A DNA stretch of 64,000 nt from NCBI GenBank assembly GCA_020633195.1, contig JACKEC010000026.1:1-64000 (forward strand), given 5' to 3'. Every line of letters starts with the position of its first letter. The first letter of the stretch is position 1. The stretch comes from Sandaracinaceae bacterium. GTDB lineage: Bacteria; Myxococcota_A; Polyangia; Polyangiales; Sandaracinaceae. The translations under genes were made by a program, and so were the position numbers. The notes below the pieces were generated by a model, which worked only from the letters and a program-made list of their open reading frames with translations, ran no database searches and was not told where the DNA came from. Shown one piece after another: positions 1 to 6,941 of this stretch.

Positions 1-354
1 TCGCCCGCGTGGGGCCCCCCACCTATCTCGCGCTATCGCGCGACGAGCGCGTTCGCGCTCGGTCGGCCGGGCGGCGCTTCGCGCCGCCACGGCCTCCGGT
101 GGGCCGTCGACGTTTCGTCGTCGGGGGCTCGCGCGAGGGCTTCGAGTTCCTACGGCCATCTGCGTCTTCGAGGGCTGGCCGGCGCGAGGGCTTCGAGTGG
201 CTACGGCCTCCGGTGGGCCGTCGACGTCTCGTCGTCGGGGGCTGGCCGGCACGAGCGCTTCGAGTCTCCGGTGCGAGGGCTTCGCGCCGCGGTGGGGTTT
301 CCCACTGTGGGGGGCGCGGCGGGGGGCGCAGGCGTAGCTAACCTCGTGGGGTAC
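1..354. other. Unassigned region with short repeats and a hairpin
   Basis: I find no convincing gene here. A short open frame on the plus strand (9-341) is rich in Arg and Gly, starts without a ribosome binding site and covers the repeats, so I do not call it. Positions 70-88 form a perfect hairpin (8-bp GC arms, 3-nt loop TTC) that could end an upstream transcript, but no T-run follows. The right end supplies the promoter region of the exported-protein gene starting at 355. Confidence 0.5.
91..243. repeat. Imperfect direct repeat, 39-bp units
   Basis: Units at 91-129 and 205-243 are identical except for one base (TTTC versus TCTC), 114 bp apart. A shorter motif, GAGGGCTTCGAGT, follows the first unit at about 135-147 and recurs at about 187-199; a variant (GAGCGCTTCGAGT) follows the second at about 253-265. 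The unit has a self-complementary core, GTCGAC. I do not recognise it; it could be an extragenic repeat family or the remains of a duplicated coding segment. Confidence 0.6.
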
Positions 355-1272
355 GTGCTCTCTCGACGTGATGGCTCGACTCGTTGGGCGCGGGGGTTCG
401 CTTGGCTCGCCGCGGCCGCGGTGCTCGGGGTGGCGGCGCCGGGGGTGGCGCAGCGGACGCTGATCTCGGTGCGGTCGATCCTCGATCTCGGGGATCGGGT
501 GGTCGAGGACGTGGAGTGGAGCGCGGGGGACGTGGAGCCGCTGCAGGCGATCGCGAGCAGCCGGGCGGAGACGTCCGCGCGGCGGGCGACGGCGATCGTG
601 GTGCTGCGCGAGCACTTCTCGCACGCGGTGGGTGGGCTGTTCGTCGACCTCGCGTGCGAGGAGTCGGACGCGGGGGTGGTGTCCGCGGCGATGGCCGCCG
701 AGGGGTTCTCTGTCGCGCCGACGGACCCGAACCTCGACGCGGCTCGCTCGGACTTCTGCGCGTCGCGTCGACCGGTCGCCGGGCCTCTGCACCCGAGCGA
801 CATCCGGCCCGCGATCGGCGGCACGTTCGAGCCCGCGGCGGGCTACGACGACGAGGGTGGGGTGCTGATCCTCGGCCTCGGCCTGAGCACGCGCTTCGGG
901 GTGCGCTTCCCGAACCAGCTCGCGATCCTCCTCCAGATCGGCGCGGTCGCGCAGACGGCGCTGAGCGACGAGGTCCGGACCTACCTCGGCGTGGGCCCGG
1001 CGCTGATCTTCGACATCGGGTTCGTGCTCGCCCCCGACTCGGCGTTCCACCTCGGGATCGGCAACGGCTTCGACTTCGGCGAGAGCGTCGTGTCCTCGGG
1101 CGGCGTGGCGACCGCGGTCTCGGGGATCTTCCCGACCTTCGACCTCTACGGCCTCACCGTCGTGGAGCGCGGGTTCTCCGTCGGCGTCCACCTGCACGTC
1201 GCGGTGCCGCTCGAGGCGCCCGACCACTTCGGGATCACCGGCGCCCTCATGTTCGGCGGCGAGACCCTCTAG
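355..1272 (+). CDS. Exported protein of unknown function, possible beta-barrel
   Basis: This predicted 305-residue protein matches no family I know. The GTG start at 355 was chosen over longer options because it gives a normal signal peptide: Arg-rich residues 4-13, a hydrophobic core at 15-28, and likely cleavage after GVA near residue 32. The first mature third is mixed alpha/beta with two Cys residues. The second half has Gly/hydrophobic alternation (GVLILGLGLS, GFSVGVHLHV) and short loops, as in outer-membrane or porin-like strands. There is no Shine-Dalgarno site; a TAACCT hexamer lies 10 nt upstream of the GTG. It converges on the MazG-like gene, and the two TAG stops overlap as CTAG. 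Confidence 0.6.
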   Translation: MLSRRDGSTRWARGFAWLAAAAVLGVAAPGVAQRTLISVRSILDLGDRVVEDVEWSAGDVEPLQAIASSRAETSARRATAIVVLREHFSHAVGGLFVDLACEESDAGVVSAAMAAEGFSVAPTDPNLDAARSDFCASRRPVAGPLHPSDIRPAIGGTFEPAAGYDDEGGVLILGLGLSTRFGVRFPNQLAILLQIGAVAQTALSDEVRTYLGVGPALIFDIGFVLAPDSAFHLGIGNGFDFGESVVSSGGVATAVSGIFPTFDLYGLTVVERGFSVGVHLHVAVPLEAPDHFGITGALMFGGETL

Positions 1273-1619
1273 CCAGACTGCTCGCCCCAGGTGCGCGACT
1301 GGTTGCGGGCGTTCTTCTGGCGGAAGGCCTCCTCGAGGTCGATGTCGAGGCGGTTCGCGATCGCGAGCAGGTAGTTCAGGACGTCGACGAGCTCGTCCGC
1401 GACCTCCGCGCGCCGCGCGTCCGCGTCGGCGGGCGGCGCCTCGGCCTGCTCGAACATCCGCCGCGTCCGCCGCACCGCCTTGAAGAGCTCACCGACCTCC
1501 TCGCCCATCAGGAAGCAGTTGTGGACGAGGTCCACGTCCAGCCACCCGTGCAGCGCCTCGAGCTCGTGCACGTAGCGCTGGTAGTCGGCCATCGCCGCGC
1601 CCTTCTCCAACTCGATCAT
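1269..1619 (-). CDS. MazG-like nucleotide pyrophosphohydrolase
   Basis: A small all-alpha NTP pyrophosphohydrolase of 116 residues. It carries the MazG signature: GEEVGELFKA in the middle and EVADELVDVLNYLLAIANR near the C-terminus, which supply the paired acidic residues that bind Mg and the triphosphate. Proteins of this single-domain size usually hydrolyse (d)NTPs to monophosphates and are linked to nucleotide-pool cleaning or stress. The substrate here cannot be read from sequence. The ATG at 1619 follows a TACGCC hexamer by 6 nt and has no Shine-Dalgarno site. An internal Met (residue 10) is an alternative start. Confidence 0.8.
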   Translation of the reverse strand: MIELEKGAAMADYQRYVHELEALHGWLDVDLVHNCFLMGEEVGELFKAVRRTRRMFEQAEAPPADADARRAEVADELVDVLNYLLAIANRLDIDLEEAFRQKNARNQSRTWGEQSG

Positions 1620-1625
1620 GGGCCC

Positions 1626-1631
1626 GGCGTA
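1626..1631 (-). promoter_or_regulatory. Candidate leaderless -10 box of the MazG-like gene
   Basis: TACGCC on the minus strand, 6 nt before the ATG at 1619. It is a weak member of the TAnnnT set because the last base is C. Confidence 0.35.
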
Positions 1632-1636
1632 GCACG

Positions 1637-3460
1637 TCAGCCGCAGGTCGGGTTCGTGCAGTAGCCGTAGGGCGTGGGGTCACCCGCGTGGTGGGCCGGG
1701 TCGACGTCGCCGACCGCGCGCCCGTCGCAGTCGAACCCGACGAGCCCGGCGCCGCGGCAGTCGGCGCTCGTCGAGCACGGCACCCCGCACGCGCGGGTCA
1801 CCGGATCGCACGTGAGGGCCTCGCCGCCCGTCGCGCAAAGCGCGTTGCCCGCCTCACCCGGCTCGCAGAACGTCCCCACGTGCACCTCGCCGCTGCCCTC
1901 GGGCACGGCCTGGTAGCACTCGAGCCGCACCGTCGCGCCCGTCGGCGGCTGCACCGTGAACGCGATGCGCTGATCGCACGACGCGCGGCCCTCGGGGGTG
2001 AACGTGTCGTAGAACCAGCCGACGTCGCCCGGCGGCGGCGAGCCCTCGGTCCGTTCGCTCGGGACCACCTGCGGGACCACGCACACCGCGCGCCCGTCTT
2101 CGACGACCGGGCCGCCGCCGTTGGTGCGCGGCTCCGCGCCCGGCATCGCGGCGCAGCCCATTCCGTCGGGCATCACCGTGAGCACGTCGCAGGACACCGA
2201 CCCGTCCGCCTCGAGGTTCAGCTCGCGCGGCAGGCAGCCCTGGTTCAGCGCGACGCGCACCAGGTCGATGATCCGCGTGAGCGCGCCCTGGAAGCTCTCC
2301 TGGCAGATCGACTGCGCCGTCACCCCGACGCCTGCCTCCTCGAGCCGCTGCGCGACCCGCAGCATCCGGATCGGCGGGTACGCCTCGCCGCGGCCGGGGA
2401 CGTTGCACGACGGAACGAGCCGCGTCCCCGAGGTCGGGTCGACGCGCTCCTCCATGCGGTCGTCGCGCAGCGCGGGGTCGTCCGAGATCAGCCGATCCCA
2501 GTCCGGCGACTCGCCCGCGGCCGGCACCAGGTCCTCGGGGATGCCGACGATCGGCGCGTAGACCAGGTGGCTCCGGTCCCGCCGGAGCGCGAGCAGGCCG
2601 TCGACGTAGCGGTCGATCGGGTGGAGCGCCTCGGGGCTCGCGAAGCAGCGGAGGTTCGGGTTCGAGGCGCTGTAGGGACCCGACGCGTCGAAAAGCGCGG
2701 GGTCGCGCGCCGAGCAGTCCTCCTCGTCGGTGAGCGGGATGATCGCGAGCACGCTGTTGGGGCGGATGAAGCCGTCGTTGACGAGGTCGGCGTGCCCGTA
2801 GGTGCTCCGGAAGAACGTCGGCGGCGCGTATCCATCCGCCGTCCAGCTCGTGGGCGCGCTCGGCGAGAGCGCCTTCAGCATCGCCTCGAGCTGCTGCTCG
2901 AACCCGCAGCCGTCGGTGCCCGTGGTCGCCACGCAGGCCACGTCGCGCGCGAAGTCCGCCGGGGACGAGCCGCTCGCGGGCTCGAACGTGAAGAAGGGCG
3001 GGTAGCTCGCCATGCAGCCCGCGATGTCCGTGCGGCCCCGCGTCAGCAGCGTCCCGTCGTCGCCGAAGTCGGGCTCGCGGCACGACATCACGGGGTAGCC
3101 CCCCGTGCCCATGTCCGGCGTGATCACGCCGATGTGGAGGCTCCGCACGGGCTCGAAGTCCGGGTCGTTCATCTCGCCGTCGCCTGGGCCGTCGCCGTCC
3201 TGATCGAAGTCGCCGGAGGCGAGGATGTCGACGATCCGCGGGAGCTCCGTGATCAGCGAGGCCTGCTCTTGGCTCATGGAAAACGAGTTGTCGACGAGGA
3301 AGAGCAGATCCACCTCGTCGACGTTGTCGAGGGTGACCTCCTGCTCGAGCGTCACGCTGGTGCACGGGCTCAGCGGCCGGCCCTCGCGCTCGATGCACGC
3401 GGTAAGAAGAATTGCAGTGACCAGCGCCCCGAGCGCGGGTCGAGCGAATCGAAACGACAT
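1637..3460 (-). CDS. vWA-type lipoprotein with MIDAS motif
   Basis: A 607-residue exported lipoprotein. The ATG at 3460 follows a strong AGGAGG site and opens a lipoprotein signal (LLTAC, Cys22 lipidated). Residues about 50-65 hold LLFLVDNSFSMS, the DxSxS metal-ion-dependent adhesion site that begins a von Willebrand factor A domain. An Asp-rich loop (DQDGDGPGDGE) looks calcium-binding. Many later Cys residues and a Cys-rich tail suggest disulfides in an extracytoplasmic setting. Proteins like this are abundant in Myxococcota, with unknown partners. It lies just downstream of the HExxH peptidase gene, with 105 bp between. Confidence 0.75.
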   Translation of the reverse strand: MSFRFARPALGALVTAILLTACIEREGRPLSPCTSVTLEQEVTLDNVDEVDLLFLVDNSFSMSQEQASLITELPRIVDILASGDFDQDGDGPGDGEMNDPDFEPVRSLHIGVITPDMGTGGYPVMSCREPDFGDDGTLLTRGRTDIAGCMASYPPFFTFEPASGSSPADFARDVACVATTGTDGCGFEQQLEAMLKALSPSAPTSWTADGYAPPTFFRSTYGHADLVNDGFIRPNSVLAIIPLTDEEDCSARDPALFDASGPYSASNPNLRCFASPEALHPIDRYVDGLLALRRDRSHLVYAPIVGIPEDLVPAAGESPDWDRLISDDPALRDDRMEERVDPTSGTRLVPSCNVPGRGEAYPPIRMLRVAQRLEEAGVGVTAQSICQESFQGALTRIIDLVRVALNQGCLPRELNLEADGSVSCDVLTVMPDGMGCAAMPGAEPRTNGGGPVVEDGRAVCVVPQVVPSERTEGSPPPGDVGWFYDTFTPEGRASCDQRIAFTVQPPTGATVRLECYQAVPEGSGEVHVGTFCEPGEAGNALCATGGEALTCDPVTRACGVPCSTSADCRGAGLVGFDCDGRAVGDVDPAHHAGDPTPYGYCTNPTCG

Positions 3461-3565
3461 GGAGCGCCTCCTGCGGGGACGCTCAGCAAGCGCGTTGCCA
3501 ACCCGCCCGGGCGCCCTCGCGCGCGCTCCTCGCAAACGCGGTTGAGCGAGGCGCCAACCTCGTTG

Positions 3566-5041
3566 TCAGTGGAGGCGCTCGCCCACGAACGCCAGCAGCG
3601 CGGCGCCGTCCGCGCCCGCGACGAGCGTGGGGAGCAGGTCCTCGGGGCGTCCGTCGTCGACCCGCGCGAAGGCCTCGCGCACCGCCTCGGGTCCCCCGCG
3701 CTCGCGCAGGAACAGGAACATCGCGAGGCTCTGGTGGTAGGCGAGCCCGGCGGCCTCCGGGTCGTCGATCACGACCAGCTCCCCCTCGAGCGACTCGAAC
3801 GGGATCCAGTACGCCCGGGCGACCATCCGCCCCCACGCGGCGCGGGCCGCGGGCGACGTCGGCCCCTCCATCTCCTGCGCCATCCCCTCGTTGAGCCAGC
3901 TCGGGATCGAGCCGCGGATCGAGCGGAGCTGCGCGTGCGTCGCCTCGTGTCGGACCACGCGGGTCGCGCGGGGGCCGCGCAACGTGGCCGCGTCGAGATG
4001 GAGCACGCCGTCGAAGATCCCGCCGCTCCAGCTCGGCGCGCAGGTCGCGCGGCGCAGGTCCTCCATCGACTCGTAGACCACCACGACGAGCTCCTCGCGC
4101 GGCGAGCGCCCGATCCGCGCGGCGACCTCGCGCATCGCGTCGTGCGCCTCGCTCGACAGCTCGTCGATCCGCCGGACGTCGACCGAGCGGTCCGGCCACA
4201 GCGTGGTGATCCCGAGGTCGGTGCGTCGCGCGTGGGTCCGGGTCAGCTCCGCGCGGGCCTCGATCCGGGTCCGCCACGAGACGATGCGCGCGTCCTCCGG
4301 GACCTGCTCGAGGTAGATCGCGACCGCGCGCAGGGCCTCGTCGTGGAGCCCCGCGTCGGCCTGGGCGCGCGCGAGGGCGAGCGCCAGCGCCGGCTCGTCG
4401 GCGGCCAGCGCGTGAGCGCGACCGAGCGCCTCGCGGGCCTCGAGCCGCGCGTCCGCGTGCTCCGCCGCGAGCCCCGCGAGGGCGTGCCCCGCCGGATCGG
4501 TCGGCGCCTCCCGGATCGCGGCGCGGGCCCAGTAGCGCGCCGACGTCGCGTCGTCCTCGGCGAGCGCGCGCATCCCGAGGTGCAGCATCGCCGCCGTCGC
4601 GACGTCGAAGCCGTCCCGCTCTCGGTCGGGCGCCGCGCGCAGCCGGTCGACGGCGCGCATCGGGTCGTCGCCGCCGATCCCGTTCAGGCCCTCGCGCAGC
4701 GCGGGGCTCGCGTCGCGCGAGAGCTGGGGCAGCCGATCGCGCAGCTCCTGGGTCCGCGTCCGGAGCAGCTCCCACACCGACGGCCGGACGAAGTCGGGCG
4801 GGTCCCCGTCGTCCTCGGGGCAGCCGGCCGGCGCGCTCGCCGAGACCGGGGGCGGCGGCGGGGCGCTCGTCGCGGGCGCCTCCCTCGCGGCGGGCGGCGC
4901 GGGCGACCGAGGCAGCTCGACCGGTCCGGGCGGCGCCGCGCGTGGCGCCTCGGGAGCCGGAGGACCGAGCCACCAGGCCGCCGCGAGGCCGAGGGTCACC
5001 ACGACCACCCCCGCGAGCCACTGCGACCTCCGACGCGCCAC
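3566..5041 (-). CDS. Membrane-anchored TPR-like metallopeptidase (HExxH)
   Basis: A predicted 491-residue gluzincin-type peptidase. One membrane helix (residues about 8-25) is followed by a long Pro/Ala-rich linker (26-75), an alpha-helical region resembling TPRs (about 130-270) and a C-terminal peptidase-like domain. The zinc site is HEATH (His365, Glu366, His369), with the third ligand probably Glu385 in WLNEGMAQE; this spacing fits the 'peptidase MA-like' families. It is probably anchored in the inner membrane and facing the periplasm. The GTG at 5041 follows CCGGAG and, further up, TAGCCT. It is divergent from the small PH-like protein at 5122. Substrate unknown. Confidence 0.7.
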   Translation of the reverse strand: MARRRSQWLAGVVVVTLGLAAAWWLGPPAPEAPRAAPPGPVELPRSPAPPAAREAPATSAPPPPPVSASAPAGCPEDDGDPPDFVRPSVWELLRTRTQELRDRLPQLSRDASPALREGLNGIGGDDPMRAVDRLRAAPDRERDGFDVATAAMLHLGMRALAEDDATSARYWARAAIREAPTDPAGHALAGLAAEHADARLEAREALGRAHALAADEPALALALARAQADAGLHDEALRAVAIYLEQVPEDARIVSWRTRIEARAELTRTHARRTDLGITTLWPDRSVDVRRIDELSSEAHDAMREVAARIGRSPREELVVVVYESMEDLRRATCAPSWSGGIFDGVLHLDAATLRGPRATRVVRHEATHAQLRSIRGSIPSWLNEGMAQEMEGPTSPAARAAWGRMVARAYWIPFESLEGELVVIDDPEAAGLAYHQSLAMFLFLRERGGPEAVREAFARVDDGRPEDLLPTLVAGADGAALLAFVGERLH

Positions 5042-5121
5042 GCTCCGGAGGCTAATCCGTCCGCGCGCCGCGGGCCTCGCGCGACTTGAGCGGGCCGCCC
5101 GGAGCGCGTAGGGATCGTGGG

Positions 5122-5559
5122 ATGGGCGCGCGCGTCTACCGAGGCTTCGACGGGACCGCCGCGTTCGCGAGCGTGACGCGGATCCTGCTCGCCTACGGCG
5201 GCGGCTTCGTCGTGCTGTGGGCGCTCGGGCTCGTGGTGCGCGGCTGGCGCGGCTGGCTCCTCGTGCTCGCCCCGCTCGTGTTCTTGGTCGGGACGCGCCT
5301 GTGGGCCTGGCGGCGGGTTTCGGTCGAGCTCGCCGACGGGGTGCTCCGCTACGAAGGGGTCTCCAGCGAGGACGACTTCGAGGTCCCCCTCGACGCGATC
5401 CGCCGGGTGTACAGGGACCGCATGCTCGACGGCGCCCCGCTCGTGATCGTGCTCGACGGCGAGGACGAGCGGGTCCTCGCGCGCCTCCGCCCGGCGCGCG
5501 CCGAGGAGCTCCGCGCGGCCTTGGTGGCGCGCGGGGCCGAGGCCATTCAGGCCGCGTAG
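5122..5559 (+). CDS. Small two-helix membrane protein with PH-like domain
   Basis: A predicted 145-residue protein with two close transmembrane helices (about residues 18-60) followed by a compact beta-rich domain ending in a helix (EELRAALVARGAEA). The order of short strands, then 'DDFEVPLDAIRRVYRD', then a C-terminal helix resembles bacterial PH-like domains (bPH/YdbT type), which usually sit on the cytoplasmic face. I cannot assign a function. The ATG at 5122 was chosen over an in-frame GTG at 5086 because the shorter form starts just before the first helix and leaves room for a promoter shared with the divergent peptidase gene. Confidence 0.6.
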   Translation: MGARVYRGFDGTAAFASVTRILLAYGGGFVVLWALGLVVRGWRGWLLVLAPLVFLVGTRLWAWRRVSVELADGVLRYEGVSSEDDFEVPLDAIRRVYRDRMLDGAPLVIVLDGEDERVLARLRPARAEELRAALVARGAEAIQAA

Positions 5560-5663
5560 AAACCCGCACGGGGGCTGCCGCTTCCGCACCCTCGGGCGCC
5601 GCTCACCCCACGAATTCGGCACCGAAACGCGGGCTGGCACGCCGCCTGTAGACGTCCGGGGCG

Positions 5664-6182
5664 ATGCGAAAGCCCGCCCTCGTCATCTTCCTCCTCGTCC
5701 TCGCTTCCTCCTCCCACGCCCTCGCTCAGGACACGCCGCGCTTCCGGTTCGGTCTCGGCCTGAGCGGGGGAACGCTGCTCGATCAGGGGGAGGGTGGCGT
5801 GGGCGGGCTGCATCTCTCGCTCGGCGCCCGGCTCCACGAGCTCTTCGCGGTCTACTACCACGGCCACGTGCTCGCCGGCGCCTTCGTCGACGGCCGCACG
5901 GGGCAAGCCGTCTTGCTCAACTACAACGCCGCCCTCGCCGAGCTGAACCTCGGGCCCTTCCAGGTCGGCGCGGGGCCCTCGCTCGACGTCACGACCGGCT
6001 GCTCGATGGACGCGACCCAGCTCCCGCCGACGGGGAGCTGCTCCGACGGCGTCGCGCCCGGCCTCGGGACCCGGGTCGGGTTGGTGCTCGGCGCGTTCGC
6101 GCTGTCCGGCGACGCGCACTTCACGTTCTACGAGACGGGGGCGGCGGTCGGCCTGCTCCTGGGCCTCGGCGTGCAGCTCTGA
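5664..6182 (+). CDS. Small outer-membrane beta-barrel-like protein
   Basis: A 172-residue protein with a clear Sec signal peptide (residues 1-21, ending HALAQ). The mature part is made of short amphipathic, Gly-rich strands (FRFGLGLSGG, GLHLSLGARL, AVGLLLGLGVQL) and ends in a hydrophobic residue, as small outer-membrane barrels do. Two Cys residues (CSMDATQ, SCSDG) flank what may be an external loop. I do not recognise the family. A TAGACG hexamer lies 9 nt before the ATG and there is no good Shine-Dalgarno site. Confidence 0.6.
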   Translation: MRKPALVIFLLVLASSSHALAQDTPRFRFGLGLSGGTLLDQGEGGVGGLHLSLGARLHELFAVYYHGHVLAGAFVDGRTGQAVLLNYNAALAELNLGPFQVGAGPSLDVTTGCSMDATQLPPTGSCSDGVAPGLGTRVGLVLGAFALSGDAHFTFYETGAAVGLLLGLGVQL

Positions 6183-6218
6183 CGGCGCCCCGATCCCGCA
6201 GGCGTGAACACGGATCCA

Positions 6219-6236
6219 CGGTCGGCTGGCCGACCG
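6219..6236. repeat. Perfect inverted repeat upstream of a lipoprotein gene
   Basis: Eight-base arms (CGGTCGGC / GCCGACCG) around a 2-bp centre, lying 15 bp upstream of the TAAGAT box of the next gene. It could be an operator; a terminator for the preceding gene is less likely because the loop is too small. Confidence 0.45.
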
Positions 6237-6250
6237 GCCGATCCCGCGTA

Positions 6251-6256
6251 TAAGAT
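6251..6256 (+). promoter_or_regulatory. Leaderless -10 box TAAGAT
   Basis: TAAGAT, exactly 6 nt before the ATG at 6263, in a region otherwise nearly free of A/T. This is one of the clearest examples in the window. Confidence 0.55.
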
Positions 6257-6262
6257 CGCGCC

Positions 6263-6919
6263 ATGAACGCCGTTCGCATCGCGCTCATCGGGGCCGCGCT
6301 CCTCGCCTCGGGCTGCTTCGGGACCGAGGTCACCGAGTTCCCCGACGGGCTCGAGCCCCTCGGCGAGAACGACCTCGCGGCCCCCGCGGGCACCGCCGAG
6401 CAGCCCTTCCCCGAGGAGTACGCGCTCGAGGGCACCGACGGCAGCCGCTTCGACGTGATCCTCGGCCGCGGCTACATCCACGCGCCGATCGCTCAGGTCT
6501 GGGCGGCGTACCGCAACCCCGCGGTGGGCGCGGACCGCCGGACGAGCCCGGAGTGGACGAGCACCGCCGTCGAGATGAGCGGCTACGACGACAGCTACGT
6601 CATCCACCACATCGCCCACGACATCGTGACGGTCGAGTGGGACGTGACCTGGCGCCACGGCCTCGTCTCGGGGACCGCCGAGGCCCCCGAGCTCGTGTCC
6701 ATGCGCTGGCAGAAGACCGACGGCTCGACCCTCATCTCCATCATCGAGGGGTCGATCCTCCTGCGCCCCGTCGGCGACGGCTCGATCACCGAGGTCGAGC
6801 TCGTCTACCACGCGAGCGCCGCGGGCTCGGGGACCGACACCTACGTCCGCTACATGAACGACGTCTACAACGACGCCGTCGCGGTCGTGCACGACCAGCC
6901 CCTGCCCACCTTCGAGTAG
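6263..6919 (+). CDS. Lipoprotein with START/SRPBCC-like domain
   Basis: A 218-residue predicted lipoprotein (LLASGC, Cys19). After a short acidic linker, residues about 65-215 read like a helix-grip (SRPBCC/START) fold: GYIHAPIAQVWAAYRNP is the typical first strand and helix, followed by alternating strands and a long C-terminal helix. Such domains bind hydrophobic ligands, but no ligand can be named. It has no Shine-Dalgarno site and is probably translated from a leaderless mRNA. It converges on aspS with 22 bp between. Confidence 0.6.
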   Translation: MNAVRIALIGAALLASGCFGTEVTEFPDGLEPLGENDLAAPAGTAEQPFPEEYALEGTDGSRFDVILGRGYIHAPIAQVWAAYRNPAVGADRRTSPEWTSTAVEMSGYDDSYVIHHIAHDIVTVEWDVTWRHGLVSGTAEAPELVSMRWQKTDGSTLISIIEGSILLRPVGDGSITEVELVYHASAAGSGTDTYVRYMNDVYNDAVAVVHDQPLPTFE

Positions 6920-6941
6920 CGGACAGGGGCGCCGCGCCCGC

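Noticed and set aside
9..341. 110-codon open frame at the window start
   Set aside because: It consists of the 39-bp repeat units translated, has no ribosome site and extends over the promoter of the real gene at 355.
1688..5089. Very long plus-strand open frame (over 1100 codons) opposite the vWA lipoprotein and the HExxH peptidase
   Set aside because: It is made almost only of Arg, Ala, Gly, Val and Asp with no motif, and lies antisense to two genes with signal peptides, MIDAS and HExxH motifs. In GC-rich DNA such shadow frames are expected.
5627..5642. TGGCACG-like sequence as a sigma-54 promoter
   Set aside because: The GG is present but no GC follows at the required 10-bp spacing.
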